Assembly (NCBI GenBank): GCA_023249165.1
Contig: JAHFDE010000007.1
Coordinates: 1-25,378, forward strand
Direction: 5' to 3'
Length of the DNA stretch: 25,378 nt
From: Candidatus Methylomirabilota bacterium
GTDB taxonomy: Bacteria; Methylomirabilota; Methylomirabilia; Methylomirabilales; CSP1-5
The notes under the pieces: model-generated
What the model saw: the letters and a program-made list of their open reading frames with translations, nothing else
Database searches by the model: none
Told to the model about the DNA's origin: nothing
In this document: positions 7,675 through 15,842 of the stretch, in pieces
Position numbering within the stretch: position 1 is the stretch's first letter
Layout of the letters: each line of letters opens with the position of its first letter
Position numbers and translations under genes: made by a program

Positions 7675-8616
7675 TTACTCCTTTCGGTCGAGCGCCTGAC
7701 CCTTGGTCGGCTCCATGACAGCGTCCAACTCAGGAACCTCCAAGAATACTCGGCTCTTCAGGATGTCGGACGCGTCGATGCGCGCCAAATCCTCTTTCGT
7801 CACCGTCCCGCCGCCATAGACGCGGTTGGCGTGTCGGAGCTTGATCCGGTCGATGGCGTTTCGGACACTTCTCGCGTTGCCGAATTCCGGCAACGCCATC
7901 CGCCGTTTGAGATAGTCACGGAACGTCTCCCGCGCCGCCTCGTCAAAGTGGTACTGCTGTTTGGCCACCATCATCTCCGCGATCTGCATCAGCTCGTCGA
8001 TGGTAAAGTCCGGAAAATCGAGATGGTGAGCCACACGTGAGCGCATGCCCGGGTTGAAGCTGAAGAATGCGTCCATCCGGTCCTTGTACCCGGCCAGGAC
8101 CACCACAAGATCTTCGCGCTGATTTTCCATGACCTGGAGCAGGATCTCGATGGCCTCCTGCCCGTAGTCCCGCTCGTTCTCCGGGCGATAGAGGTAGTAC
8201 GCCTCATCGATGAACAGCACGCCCCCCATGGCCTTCTTGAGGATCTCTTTCGTCTTCGGGGCGGTGTGGCCCACGTACTGGCCGACCAAGTCGTCCCGTG
8301 TCGCAGTGATCAGGTGATCCCTGCGGATGTAGCCCAGCCGGTGAAGGATGGTGGCCATCCGCATCGCCACGGTGGTCTTTCCGGTGCCGGGGCGGCCCGT
8401 GAAACACATGTGGAGCACGGGACGCTCTGCCTGCAAGCCCACCTCCCGTCGCAGGCGGTCCACGAGCAGGAAGGCAGCAATCTCCCGGATCCGCGTCTTC
8501 ACCGCTTGGAGGCCCACAAGCTCGCGGTCCAGCGTATCCAGCACCTCATCGATGTTAGAGTCTTTGAAGGCCTGGGTGACGTCGAGCGCGTCTTTGTCGG
8601 CCTGCACCTCACCCAT
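7675..8616 (-). CDS. cbbX: CbbX, red-type RuBisCO activase (AAA+)
   Basis: Hexameric AAA+ motor that pulls the C-terminus of the red-type RuBisCO large subunit to release inhibitory sugar phosphates. The protein has 313 residues. The N-terminal helix region precedes Walker A TGRPGTGKT (about 73-81), the pore loop LVGQYVGHT (about 110-118, with the aromatic Tyr), Walker B GGVLFIDEAYYLY (131-143), sensor 1 VVVLAGYKD and the arginine-finger region FNPGMRSRV. All match CbbX. The start ATG 8616 has AGGGGG upstream and lies 19 bases after cbbS. Its presence independently supports RuBisCO being form IC. CbbX proteins are typically activated allosterically by ribulose-1,5-bisphosphate, which the neighbouring prk supplies. 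Confidence 0.97.
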   Translation of the reverse strand: MGEVQADKDALDVTQAFKDSNIDEVLDTLDRELVGLQAVKTRIREIAAFLLVDRLRREVGLQAERPVLHMCFTGRPGTGKTTVAMRMATILHRLGYIRRDHLITATRDDLVGQYVGHTAPKTKEILKKAMGGVLFIDEAYYLYRPENERDYGQEAIEILLQVMENQREDLVVVLAGYKDRMDAFFSFNPGMRSRVAHHLDFPDFTIDELMQIAEMMVAKQQYHFDEAARETFRDYLKRRMALPEFGNARSVRNAIDRIKLRHANRVYGGGTVTKEDLARIDASDILKSRVFLEVPELDAVMEPTKGQALDRKE

Positions 8617-8635
8617 AAGCGAAACCCCCTACACG

Positions 8636-9085
8636 CTAGCGATTGCGATCCGGCCCGGCACCGTCTACGGAGTACCGCTCGCCTTCCGGCCGATCCGTGG
8701 CGTAGCTGTGGAGGGTATAGCGGATATTGCGCCCCTCTCCCTCCTGGCGGGCAAGACGGAAGCCGGGCTCATGTTTCGGCCGGTGGACGATGAAGGAGAG
8801 CCGGATGGTCTCCCAGCCTCTGGTACTGTCGAGGGCGTTCACCTTGATATAGTGGTTCGGGTAGGCCTTACGGCAGGCGTTCACCTCCTGCATGACTGCC
8901 GCCGGGTCTTTCAGGTCGAACATCGGCGGCCCCCACATCTCCCAGTAGGTGTTGCGGGGATGCGGATCGTCTGTGAACTCGACGCTGACGGCCCAGCCGT
9001 TGTTCAGACAGTACTCCACCTGCTTCCGAATCTGCTCGTCACTCAGATCGGGCAGGAACGAAAATGTACCCTGAGTGATTCTCAT
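8636..9085 (-). CDS. cbbS: RuBisCO small subunit, red type (form IC)
   Basis: Small subunit of 149 residues that caps the L8S8 RuBisCO. It starts MRITQGTFSFLPDLSDEQI, the usual bacterial form IC opening, and contains WAVSVEFTDDPHPRNTYWEMW and the AYPNHYIKVNALD block. The C-terminal extension (EPGFRLARQEGEGRNIRYTLHSY and beyond) forms the beta hairpin that fills the central pore in red-type enzymes; green-type small subunits lack it. ATG 9085 is preceded by GGAGGGAGAGG, 23 bases after the cbbL stop. The last ten residues or so are polar and variable. Confidence 0.97.
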   Translation of the reverse strand: MRITQGTFSFLPDLSDEQIRKQVEYCLNNGWAVSVEFTDDPHPRNTYWEMWGPPMFDLKDPAAVMQEVNACRKAYPNHYIKVNALDSTRGWETIRLSFIVHRPKHEPGFRLARQEGEGRNIRYTLHSYATDRPEGERYSVDGAGPDRNR

Positions 9086-9108
9086 GCCTCTCCCTCCTCA
9101 TCCATCCG

Positions 9109-10572
9109 CTACACGAGCGTTGGCGTCGGGACAAAGTCCGGGGTGTCAGTCGATTCGTACTCGAACGTGATATCCTTCCAGACCTCGAGTGCCGCGCGGA
9201 GCGGCTTGCACCACCTGGCGGCCTTCTCGAGAATCTCCGGTCCGTCCTTGAAGTAATCGCGGCCTTCGTTGCGCGCCTGGATCATCGCCTCTACCGCCAC
9301 GCGGTTGGCCGTGGCACCTGCCTGGATACCATCCGGATGACCAATGGTGCCGCCACCAAACTGTAACACCACATCTTCACCCAGATAGTGGAGCAACTGG
9401 TGCATCTGCCCCGCATGGATCCCGCCGGATGCCACGGGCATGACCTTGCGCAGGGACGCCCAGTCCTGGTCAAAGAAAAGCCCATTCTCGAGACTCGCCG
9501 AGAGACGAGGTTCTCTCAGCGTATCGTAGAAGCCCTTGATCATGTGTGGATCGCCTTCCAGCTTGCCGACCACGGTCCCGGAGTGAATATGGTCCACGCC
9601 AGCCATGCGCATCCACTTGGCGATCACGCGGAAGCTAATACCGTGATTTTTCTGCCGGGCATAAGTAGCGTACCCCGCGCGGTGGAGATGCAGGATCATG
9701 TCATTTCTCCGCGCCCATTTCGACATCGACTGGATCGCGGTGAAACCGATTACCAGGTCGATCATGATGATCACGCTGCCCAGCTCCTTGGCGAACTCGG
9801 CGCGTTCATACATGTCTTCCATGGTCGCCGCGGTCACGTTGAGGTAAGACCCCTTCACCTCACCAGTGGCCGCAGAGGCACGGTTGACTCCTTCCATCAC
9901 GTACAGATAGCGATCGCGCCAGTGCATGAACGGCTGGGAGTTGATGTTCTCGTCGTCCTTGGTGAAATCCAGGCCGCCCTTGAGTGCCTCATAGACGACG
10001 CGGCCATAATTCTTGCCGGAGAGACCGAGCTTCGGCTTGACGGTGGCGCCAAGCAGCGGGCGGCCAAACTTGTCCAGACGCTCGCGTTCCACGACGATGC
10101 CAGTCGGTGGACCATCGAAGGTCTTGACGTAGGCCACAGGCATGCGCATGTCTTCCAGACGGAGCGCCTTGATCGCCTTGAAGCCGAACACGTTGCCGAT
10201 GATCGAGGCGGTCAGATTCGCGATCGAGCCCGGCTCGAAGAGGTCGAGGTCATAGGCGATGTAGGCAAAGTACTGGTTTGGCTGATTGGGCACCGGATCC
10301 ACACGATAGGCCTTGCCGCGATAAATTTCGCATGCGGTGAGACGATCGGTCCAGACCACAGTCCAGGTGGCGGTGGACGACTCCCCTGCCACCGCGGCGG
10401 CGGCTTCCTCTGAGTCCACCCCCTCCTGCGGGGTCACTCGGAATAGCGCGATGATATCGGTATCCTTGGGAACGTACTCCGGCTCCCAATACCCCATCGT
10501 TTTATAGGGAATGACCCCCGCCTTGTACCGTTCTTTTCCTTCCTTGATGGTTCTCTTTGCTGCTCCCGTCAT
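9109..10572 (-). CDS. cbbL: RuBisCO large subunit, form IC (red type)
   Basis: Catalytic subunit of ribulose-1,5-bisphosphate carboxylase/oxygenase, 487 residues, full length. The catalytic lysine in TVKPKLGLSGKNYG (about Lys179), the carbamylated lysine in GGLDFTKDDEN (about Lys205), the catalytic histidine in ILHLHRAG (about 297) and loop 6 GTVVGKLEGDP (about Lys337) are all intact. Red-type wording such as RQKNHGISFRVIAKWMRMAGVDHIH and the longer N-terminus place it in form IC/ID. ATG 10572 follows a strong AAAGGAGAGGA site. It has a 149-base 5' spacer, among the longest in the operon, containing a stem-loop. No carboxysome genes are nearby, so the enzyme is likely free in the cytoplasm. 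Confidence 0.98.
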   Translation of the reverse strand: MTGAAKRTIKEGKERYKAGVIPYKTMGYWEPEYVPKDTDIIALFRVTPQEGVDSEEAAAAVAGESSTATWTVVWTDRLTACEIYRGKAYRVDPVPNQPNQYFAYIAYDLDLFEPGSIANLTASIIGNVFGFKAIKALRLEDMRMPVAYVKTFDGPPTGIVVERERLDKFGRPLLGATVKPKLGLSGKNYGRVVYEALKGGLDFTKDDENINSQPFMHWRDRYLYVMEGVNRASAATGEVKGSYLNVTAATMEDMYERAEFAKELGSVIIMIDLVIGFTAIQSMSKWARRNDMILHLHRAGYATYARQKNHGISFRVIAKWMRMAGVDHIHSGTVVGKLEGDPHMIKGFYDTLREPRLSASLENGLFFDQDWASLRKVMPVASGGIHAGQMHQLLHYLGEDVVLQFGGGTIGHPDGIQAGATANRVAVEAMIQARNEGRDYFKDGPEILEKAARWCKPLRAALEVWKDITFEYESTDTPDFVPTPTLV

Positions 10573-10589
10573 GGTCCTCTCCTTTCACT

Positions 10590-10609
10590 GGGTGGCGAAT
10601 CGCCCTCCC
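10590..10609 (-). other. Stem-loop in the cbbL leader
   Basis: Within the 149-base rpe-cbbL spacer, GGG pairs with CCC and GGCG pairs with CGCC around an ATT/AAT triloop, separated by a small internal bulge (seven base pairs). It ends 18 bases before the cbbL ATG, just upstream of the ribosome site. A 5' hairpin could protect or set the ends of a processed cbbLS message. The rest of the spacer holds only one weaker inverted repeat (TATGG-CTC-CCATA, around 10667-10681) and no clear promoter. Confidence 0.3.
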
Positions 10610-10721
10610 CGCGATCAATCTCGACTTCCAGGTGGTAGTCTCCCCCGTGCCGTACATTTGGCAGAGGGCTATGGGAGCCATACGCCGATCGTGATGACGA
10701 GGCGGACCAGACTGAAGCGAA

Positions 10722-11405
10722 CTACGTGGCGAGGTCCCCACTCCGGACGAGGCCCAGACATCCCCGACGTAAGGCGGTAATGTTCTCTGCAACCGACGCC
10801 TTGTGGTTAAACACCGCAGAGCCGGCCACAAGGACCTCGGCTCCCGCGGCGACCACGGAGGCCGCCGTCTGGGCGTTGATCCCTCCGTCTACCTCGACCT
10901 CGCAGCGGGCTCCCTGTTCTCCCATCATCCGCCGTAACACGCGTAACTTCGGGATGGTCTGGGGGATAAACGTCTGCCCGCCGAAGCCCGGGTTCACGCT
11001 CATGACCAGGACCAAATCCAGATCCGGCAAGATATCTACCAGACTATGGACAGGCGTGGCCGGATTGAGCGCCACCCCGGCCTTGACCCCCTTCCCCTTA
11101 ATCGCTTGGATCACGCGGTGGAGATGGGGGCAGGCCTCCCACTGGACCGTAATGATGTCGGCACCGGCCCGGGCAAAGTCCTCGACATACCGCTCGGGCG
11201 CTTCAATCATCAGATGGACGTCAAGAGCGAGCGACGTGATGGAACGAATGGCCTCGACGATCAATGGCCCAATGGTCAAATTGGGGACAAAATGCCCATC
11301 CATCACATCCACGTGGATGTAATCCGCGCCGCCCTTTTCCGCCTCGGCCACCTGCTCCCCCAGCCTCGCAAAGTCCGCCGAAAGGATCGACGGGGCAATC
11401 TTCAC
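10722..11405 (-). CDS. rpe: Ribulose-phosphate 3-epimerase
   Basis: Interconverts xylulose-5-phosphate and ribulose-5-phosphate in acceptor regeneration; (beta/alpha)8 metal-dependent fold. The sequence opens KIAPSILSADFARLGEQV, then HVDVMDGHFVPN (metal-binding His and Asp), LDVHLMIEAPERY, LVMSVNPGFGGQ, EVDGGIN and AGSAVFN. All RPE blocks are present. Start choice: GTG 11405 has GAGAGG six bases upstream and gives the usual 227-residue protein. A GTG at 11441 would add 12 residues of no family character and has a poorer site. Lies 39 bases after the glpX stop (or 3 bases if the longer start is used). Confidence 0.95.
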   Translation of the reverse strand: MKIAPSILSADFARLGEQVAEAEKGGADYIHVDVMDGHFVPNLTIGPLIVEAIRSITSLALDVHLMIEAPERYVEDFARAGADIITVQWEACPHLHRVIQAIKGKGVKAGVALNPATPVHSLVDILPDLDLVLVMSVNPGFGGQTFIPQTIPKLRVLRRMMGEQGARCEVEVDGGINAQTAASVVAAGAEVLVAGSAVFNHKASVAENITALRRGCLGLVRSGDLAT

Positions 11406-11444
11406 CGGGGACCTCTCTGCGCCACCCCGCGCCTGCGTCACCGG

Positions 11445-12434
11445 TTACACCACTCCCTCGTACCGCATCCCCGCGAGCTTGCGCAACCGGCCGAAATTGT
11501 GCCGCGCCTCGACCCAGCGCACAGTCCCCGAGACCGAACGCATGGCCAAGGAATGGGTGTGGGCTCCGCCGGGAAAATATCGGACGCCCCGCACAACCTC
11601 TCCATCGGTGATCCCGGTGACGGCCACAAAGACGTTTTCTCCCGAGCAGAGGTCATCGAGCGCGAGAACTTTGTCCAGGTCATGACCCTCGGCGTGACCC
11701 TTATCCCGGTCTTTCTCGTCCTTTGCCCAGAGCCGTCCCTGCATGTCGCCTCCCAGGCACTTGACAGCACAGGCAGTGATCACCCCCTCGGGCGTCCCCC
11801 CGATCCCCATGAGGACATCAACCCCTCTGTCCTGCACCAGCGTAGCGAGGAGGCCCGCCGTCACATCCCCGTCGGTGATGAGTCGGAGCTTTGCTCCAAC
11901 CTTTTCGACATCCTCGACCATCGCCGCGTTGCGGGGCCGGTCGAGGGCAATGACGGTGAGCTCCCGCACCTGACGCCCTTGCGCCTTCGCGATGGCATGA
12001 AGGTTTTCAGGCACGGGGGCGTTGAGGTCGATCACGCCCCGCGCCTGGGGACCGACCACGATCTTGTCCATGTAGGCGAGGTGGCTGGTGAAGAGGCTCC
12101 CTCGGTCGGCCAGCGCCACCACCGAGACTGAGCCTGGCCTGCCCACCGACAGCATGGTGGTCCCATCGATGGGGTCCACGGCGATGTCCACGAGAGGCGG
12201 AGACCCGGTGCCGATCCGTTCGCCGATGTACAGCATCGGCGCCTCGTCTTTCTCCCCCTCGCCGATGACCACCTCTCCATCCATGGGGACGGTGCTCAGG
12301 GCGAACCGCATCGCGTCCACCGCCGCCTGGTCCGCCGCCTCCTTCTTCCGGCGGCCGGCGAACGGGGCGGCCGCCATGGCCGCGGCCTCGGTTACCCGCA
12401 CCAGATCCATGGCCAGGTTGCGGTCCATCGGCAT
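11445..12434 (-). CDS. glpX: Class II fructose-1,6-/sedoheptulose-1,7-bisphosphatase (GlpX type)
   Basis: Removes the C1 phosphate from fructose-1,6-bisphosphate and, in many autotrophs, from sedoheptulose-1,7-bisphosphate, the irreversible regeneration steps. The protein has about 329 residues. It opens DRNLAMDLVRVTEAAAMAA. Metal/substrate motifs are VIGEGEKDEAPML, VDIAVDPIDGTTML, LITDGDVTAG, MGIGGTPEGVITA and DLCSGENVFVAVTGITDG, all GlpX signatures and unlike class I CbbF. ATG 12434 follows AGGGAAGAG; ATG 12458 is also possible (8 more residues). The open frame continues upstream only over transketolase. With no cbbF here, this enzyme presumably serves both bisphosphatase steps. Confidence 0.95.
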   Translation of the reverse strand: MPMDRNLAMDLVRVTEAAAMAAAPFAGRRKKEAADQAAVDAMRFALSTVPMDGEVVIGEGEKDEAPMLYIGERIGTGSPPLVDIAVDPIDGTTMLSVGRPGSVSVVALADRGSLFTSHLAYMDKIVVGPQARGVIDLNAPVPENLHAIAKAQGRQVRELTVIALDRPRNAAMVEDVEKVGAKLRLITDGDVTAGLLATLVQDRGVDVLMGIGGTPEGVITACAVKCLGGDMQGRLWAKDEKDRDKGHAEGHDLDKVLALDDLCSGENVFVAVTGITDGEVVRGVRYFPGGAHTHSLAMRSVSGTVRWVEARHNFGRLRKLAGMRYEGVV

Positions 12435-12480
12435 CTTCTCTTCCCTGCGCTTCACCATCCTCGATGTCACTCCCTTTCGC

Positions 12481-14535
12481 TCAGCCGGACGCCCCCAGGA
12501 CCCGAAGTGCAGCAGCCGCCACCGCCTCGGCGGTGAGCGCAAGATTCTCAAAGATGGCCTTATAGGGGGCCGAGGCGCCAAAGCGATCCAGCCCCACGAC
12601 CGTTCCGTAAGCTCCGACATACCGTTCCCAACCGAAGGTAGCTGCCGCTTCGACCGCAACCCGGGCCTCCACCCCCGGGGGCAGCACCGCGCCCCGGTAC
12701 TCGGGTGGCTGCCGGTCGAACAGGTCAGTTGAGGGCAGGCTCACCACGCGCGCCGTCACCCCTTGCTGGGCCAGGAGTTTCTGGGCAGCGAGAGCGAGGT
12801 GGACCTCGGAGCCGGTCCCGATAAGGATAACATCAGGCCTCTCCACATCAGCCAAGACGTAACCACCTTTGGCCACCCCTCTTGCCGGGGCAAGGACCGA
12901 GCGGTCGAGAACGGGAACTGCTTGCCTGGTGAGCAACAAAGCCGTTGGTCCGTCACGCCGCGAGAGGGCTACCCGCCAGGCCTCGACGGTCTCCGTGGCA
13001 TCGGCGGGGCGAATGGCGACCAGGTTGGGCATGGCCCGCAGGCTGGCCAGGTGCTCCACCGGCTGGTGTGTCGGTCCATCTTCCCCGAGACCTATGCTAT
13101 CGTGGGTGAAGACAAAGATCACCGGCTGGTGCATCAGCGCCGCCAGTCGAATGGAGGGGCGCATGTAGTCACTAAAGATCAGAAAGGTCCCCCCGTACGG
13201 GAAGAGGCCCCCGTGCAGCGCCAGGCCATTGAGAATGCCGCCCATGGCGTGCTCCCGCACGCCGAAGTGGACGTAGCGCCCGGAGAAGTCCCCGCGCTTT
13301 ACCGCCTGCTCCCCTTTGGGGAGGGTATTGTTGGAGCCGGTGAGATCACCCGAACCGCCGATCAGTGTCGGGATCCGCGGGGCCAGGGCGTCGAGCACCT
13401 TTCCGGAGGCGGCGCGAGTTGCTAGCGGCTTTTCGGTTGAAAAACTCGGCAGATCCGCGTCCCACCCTTGGGGGAGCTCGCGGGCCAGGGCCGCCTGAAA
13501 CTGCGCGGCCAGATCCGGGTGCTGGCGCTCGTAGCGGGCCAGGGTCCTTCTCCACTCGTCCTCTTGTACCGCCCCCTTGTTTGCGGATTCGCGAAAACGA
13601 GCCCCGACTTCCTCAGGGATGTAAAACTTCGCCTCGGGGGACCAGCCATAACGCTGCTTGGTGAGGCGGACCTCCTCCTCTCCGAGGGGCTCCCCATGAG
13701 CCTTGGCCGTATCCTGGCGGTTAGGGCTCCCGTAGCCGATGTGCGTGCGCGCCACGATGAGGGAGGGCCGCGTCGCCTCCGCCCTGGCGGCGTGCAGGGC
13801 TGCCTCCACAGCAACCATATCGTGGCCATCGACCGCCTGCACGTGCCATCCGTAAGCCACAAACCGCGCAGCCACATCCTCGGTGAAGGCAAGCGAGGTC
13901 GGACCGTCGATCGAAATGCCGTTGGCATCATACAGGCAAATGAGCTTTCCCAAACCGAGGTGGCCAGCCAACGACGCCGCCTCGTGGGAAACCCCCTCCA
14001 TGTGGTCGCCGTCACTGACGATGGCGTAGGTGTAATGATCGACCAGCGGGTAGCCGGGACGATTGAACCGGGCCGCAAGATGCGCCTCGGCTAGCGCCAT
14101 CCCGACCCCGTTTGCAAAGCCCTGGCCGAGGGGGCCGGTCGTCGTCTCCACGCCAGGCGTCAGGCCGTACTCGGAATGGCCAGGTGTCCGGCTCCCCCAC
14201 TGGCGAAAGCGTTTGATCTCATCGAGAGAGAGGTCATAGGCCGACAGGTGGAGGAGGCCGTACAGGAGCATGCAGCCGTGGCCAGCGGACAGGACAAACC
14301 GGTCACGATCCGGCCAGGCCGGGTTGGCCGGGTTGTGTTTCAGGAATCGCGTCCATAGGACATACGCCATGTCCGCTGCGCCCATGGGGAGACCGGGGTG
14401 GCCCGAGTTGGCCTGCTGGACCGCGTCCATGGCCAGGGTGCGAAGGGTCGTCACGCAGAGGCGGTCCAGCTCGTCGTAGTGGGCGACAGGGGGCGGCTTC
14501 GGGCGGATGGCCTCGGCGTCGGTCGGAATCCTCAT
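12481..14535 (-). CDS. tkt: Transketolase
   Basis: Thiamine-diphosphate enzyme that moves two-carbon units between sugar phosphates in the regenerative phase; 684 residues, full length. The N-terminal domain has QQANSGHPGLPMG, FVLSAGHGCMLLYGLLHL, TTTGPLGQGFANGVGMA and the ThDP/metal motif SDGDHMEGVSHEAASLAG. The pyrimidine domain has SGDLTGSNNT, HFGVREHAMGGILNG and HDSIGLGEDGPTHQPVEHL; the C-terminal domain has IGTGSEVHLAL. The motif begins with Ser rather than the commoner Gly of GDG, a variant also found in normal transketolases. ATG 14535 has GGGGGGA upstream and overlaps the stop of the short P-loop fragment by four bases (ATGA). Confidence 0.97.
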   Translation of the reverse strand: MRIPTDAEAIRPKPPPVAHYDELDRLCVTTLRTLAMDAVQQANSGHPGLPMGAADMAYVLWTRFLKHNPANPAWPDRDRFVLSAGHGCMLLYGLLHLSAYDLSLDEIKRFRQWGSRTPGHSEYGLTPGVETTTGPLGQGFANGVGMALAEAHLAARFNRPGYPLVDHYTYAIVSDGDHMEGVSHEAASLAGHLGLGKLICLYDANGISIDGPTSLAFTEDVAARFVAYGWHVQAVDGHDMVAVEAALHAARAEATRPSLIVARTHIGYGSPNRQDTAKAHGEPLGEEEVRLTKQRYGWSPEAKFYIPEEVGARFRESANKGAVQEDEWRRTLARYERQHPDLAAQFQAALARELPQGWDADLPSFSTEKPLATRAASGKVLDALAPRIPTLIGGSGDLTGSNNTLPKGEQAVKRGDFSGRYVHFGVREHAMGGILNGLALHGGLFPYGGTFLIFSDYMRPSIRLAALMHQPVIFVFTHDSIGLGEDGPTHQPVEHLASLRAMPNLVAIRPADATETVEAWRVALSRRDGPTALLLTRQAVPVLDRSVLAPARGVAKGGYVLADVERPDVILIGTGSEVHLALAAQKLLAQQGVTARVVSLPSTDLFDRQPPEYRGAVLPPGVEARVAVEAAATFGWERYVGAYGTVVGLDRFGASAPYKAIFENLALTAEAVAAAALRVLGASG

Positions 14536-14666
14536 CGGATTTCCCCCCGTCGCGTCCCGGTCTTGGCAGCGCGGAGCATCTGCGTGAGGGTCGTCTTGCC
14601 CGCCGCACTGTCACCCACGCCGCCCAACATGATCGGTCGTCCTATCCACATCGTGATCTCCACCAT
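14532..14666 (-). pseudogene. 44-codon P-loop fragment resembling the N-terminus of a second phosphoribulokinase type
   Basis: A short open frame from ATG 14666 to TGA 14532 reads GRPIMLGGVGDSAAGKTTLT from about residue 9, then diverges and stops. The GDSAAGKTTLT P-loop preceded by RPIMLG resembles the first strand and Walker A of a PRK/uridine-kinase family distinct from the intact type I prk at 6793 (whose loop is GSSGAGTTT). Everything after the P-loop, normally more than 200 residues, is missing. Its TGA overlaps the transketolase ATG, and the frame fills the 157-base fba-tkt spacer. I infer a deletion remnant of an ancestral second kinase gene. A retained short frame aiding transketolase translation is possible. 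There is no good ribosome site upstream. Confidence 0.6.
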
Positions 14667-14692
14667 GGCCTGAGGTTACCCAGTCAGGGACT

Positions 14693-15718
14693 TTAAGGCG
14701 CTTCTCTCTCCATCGCTTCACTGTACTGACCGAGCGACGCCGCGCCATTTAATTTTGCGCGATGGTAAAGCCGCTTCTGCGCCGCGGTCACGTTCGCCTT
14801 CTCGCCTCGCCAGCCCTCCAGGGCCGGCTGCTGCAGCGCCCGGGCATAGGAGAAGGTCAACGGCCACGGCAGGCCTCTGTACATCGTGTTCATGGCGTTC
14901 AGATGCGCGGTGGCCAGTTCATTGCTCTGGCCACCGGACAGGAACGCGACACCGGCGAGATTTTCGGGGAGGTTCTTCAACAGGCATTCCACGGTCTTCT
15001 CTGCCACTTCCTTGACGCGAGCCTGCTGTGGACAGTCGAGCCCAGAGATGACCATGCTGGGTTTCAGGACCATGCCCTCCAGGAGAACGCGCTGCTCTTC
15101 GATCTCGGCGAAGACCGCCCTCAGCGTGTCGGAGCTCACCTCGTAGCAGCGATCGATCGTGTGGTCGCCGTCGATTAAGACCTCGGGCTCAACGATCGGC
15201 ACGATTCCGGCCTCCTGGCATAACGCGGCGTAGCGCGCGAGGGCATGGGCGTTGGCGTGAATGCAGGCCCTGGTCGGGATCCCCTTTCCGATGGTAATGA
15301 CGGCACGCCACTTGGCGAACCGTGCGCCCATGCCCTTGTACTCCGCCAACCGTTCACGCAGGCCATCCAAACCTTCGGTGACCTTCTCTCCGGGAAAGCC
15401 GGTCAAATCCTTGGCCCCCGTGTCCACCTTGATGCCCGGTATGATGCCGCACTGCCCCATGTACTGCGGGAAGGGGATACCGTCTGAGGTCGCTTGCCGG
15501 ATTGTCTCGTCGTACAGGATCGCGCCGCTGATGTAATCGGCGAGCCGAGGTGTGGTGAGGAGCAATTCACGCCAGGCGCGGCGGTTCTCGATAGTATTTT
15601 CAATGCCCGGTTTCTTGAATCGTCTGCCGCAAGTGGGGTTGCTCTCGTCCATCGCCAGGATACCTTTTCCCTTGGCGACCATTGCTTTGGCTGTGGCTTG
15701 AAGCCCTTGGGAAGTCAT
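14693..15718 (-). CDS. fba: Class I fructose-bisphosphate aldolase (Schiff-base type)
   Basis: Condenses triose phosphates to fructose-1,6-bisphosphate, and with erythrose-4-phosphate to sedoheptulose-1,7-bisphosphate; 341 residues. Eukaryote-like class I features are clear: GKGILAMDESNPTCGRRF, ENRRAWRELL, GAILYDETIRQ, FAKWRAVI, IVPIVEPEVLIDGDH, the Schiff-base lysine in EGMVLKPSMV, and GVAFLSGGQS. No class II zinc histidines are present. The C-terminus is shorter than in animal enzymes and lacks the terminal Tyr. ATG 15718 has a very strong AAGGAGGGTAAGG site. The 124-base spacer to mtdB contains two chance-sized 23-codon frames but no clear hairpin. Many bacterial CBB operons instead carry the class II enzyme CbbA. 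Confidence 0.96.
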   Translation of the reverse strand: MTSQGLQATAKAMVAKGKGILAMDESNPTCGRRFKKPGIENTIENRRAWRELLLTTPRLADYISGAILYDETIRQATSDGIPFPQYMGQCGIIPGIKVDTGAKDLTGFPGEKVTEGLDGLRERLAEYKGMGARFAKWRAVITIGKGIPTRACIHANAHALARYAALCQEAGIVPIVEPEVLIDGDHTIDRCYEVSSDTLRAVFAEIEEQRVLLEGMVLKPSMVISGLDCPQQARVKEVAEKTVECLLKNLPENLAGVAFLSGGQSNELATAHLNAMNTMYRGLPWPLTFSYARALQQPALEGWRGEKANVTAAQKRLYHRAKLNGAASLGQYSEAMEREAP

Positions 15719-15842
15719 TTCCTTACCCTCCTTACGCTCCGGGATCTATACCCGAGCCGCCTGTTTCACTTGACGGCTCCATTGTTCTTCGTTCTTCGGT
15801 CATGGCCGTGGTGCACTGTGACCGCTTTGTCCCCCATGACGG

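Noticed and set aside
6916..8040. Plus-strand 374-codon frame opposite prk and cbbX
   Set aside because: It spans two well-supported minus-strand genes and has His/Leu/Gly-rich shadow composition with no domain.
14532..14666. The 44-codon P-loop frame as a working ATPase gene
   Set aside because: It has only the first strand and Walker A, with no Walker B or substrate domain; too short for any known P-loop kinase.
15732..15837. Two overlapping 23-codon minus-strand frames between mtdB and fba, one ending at the fba ribosome site
   Set aside because: Too short and without a convincing ribosome site or repeated control codons. Chance frames are likely, though a leader peptide cannot be fully excluded.
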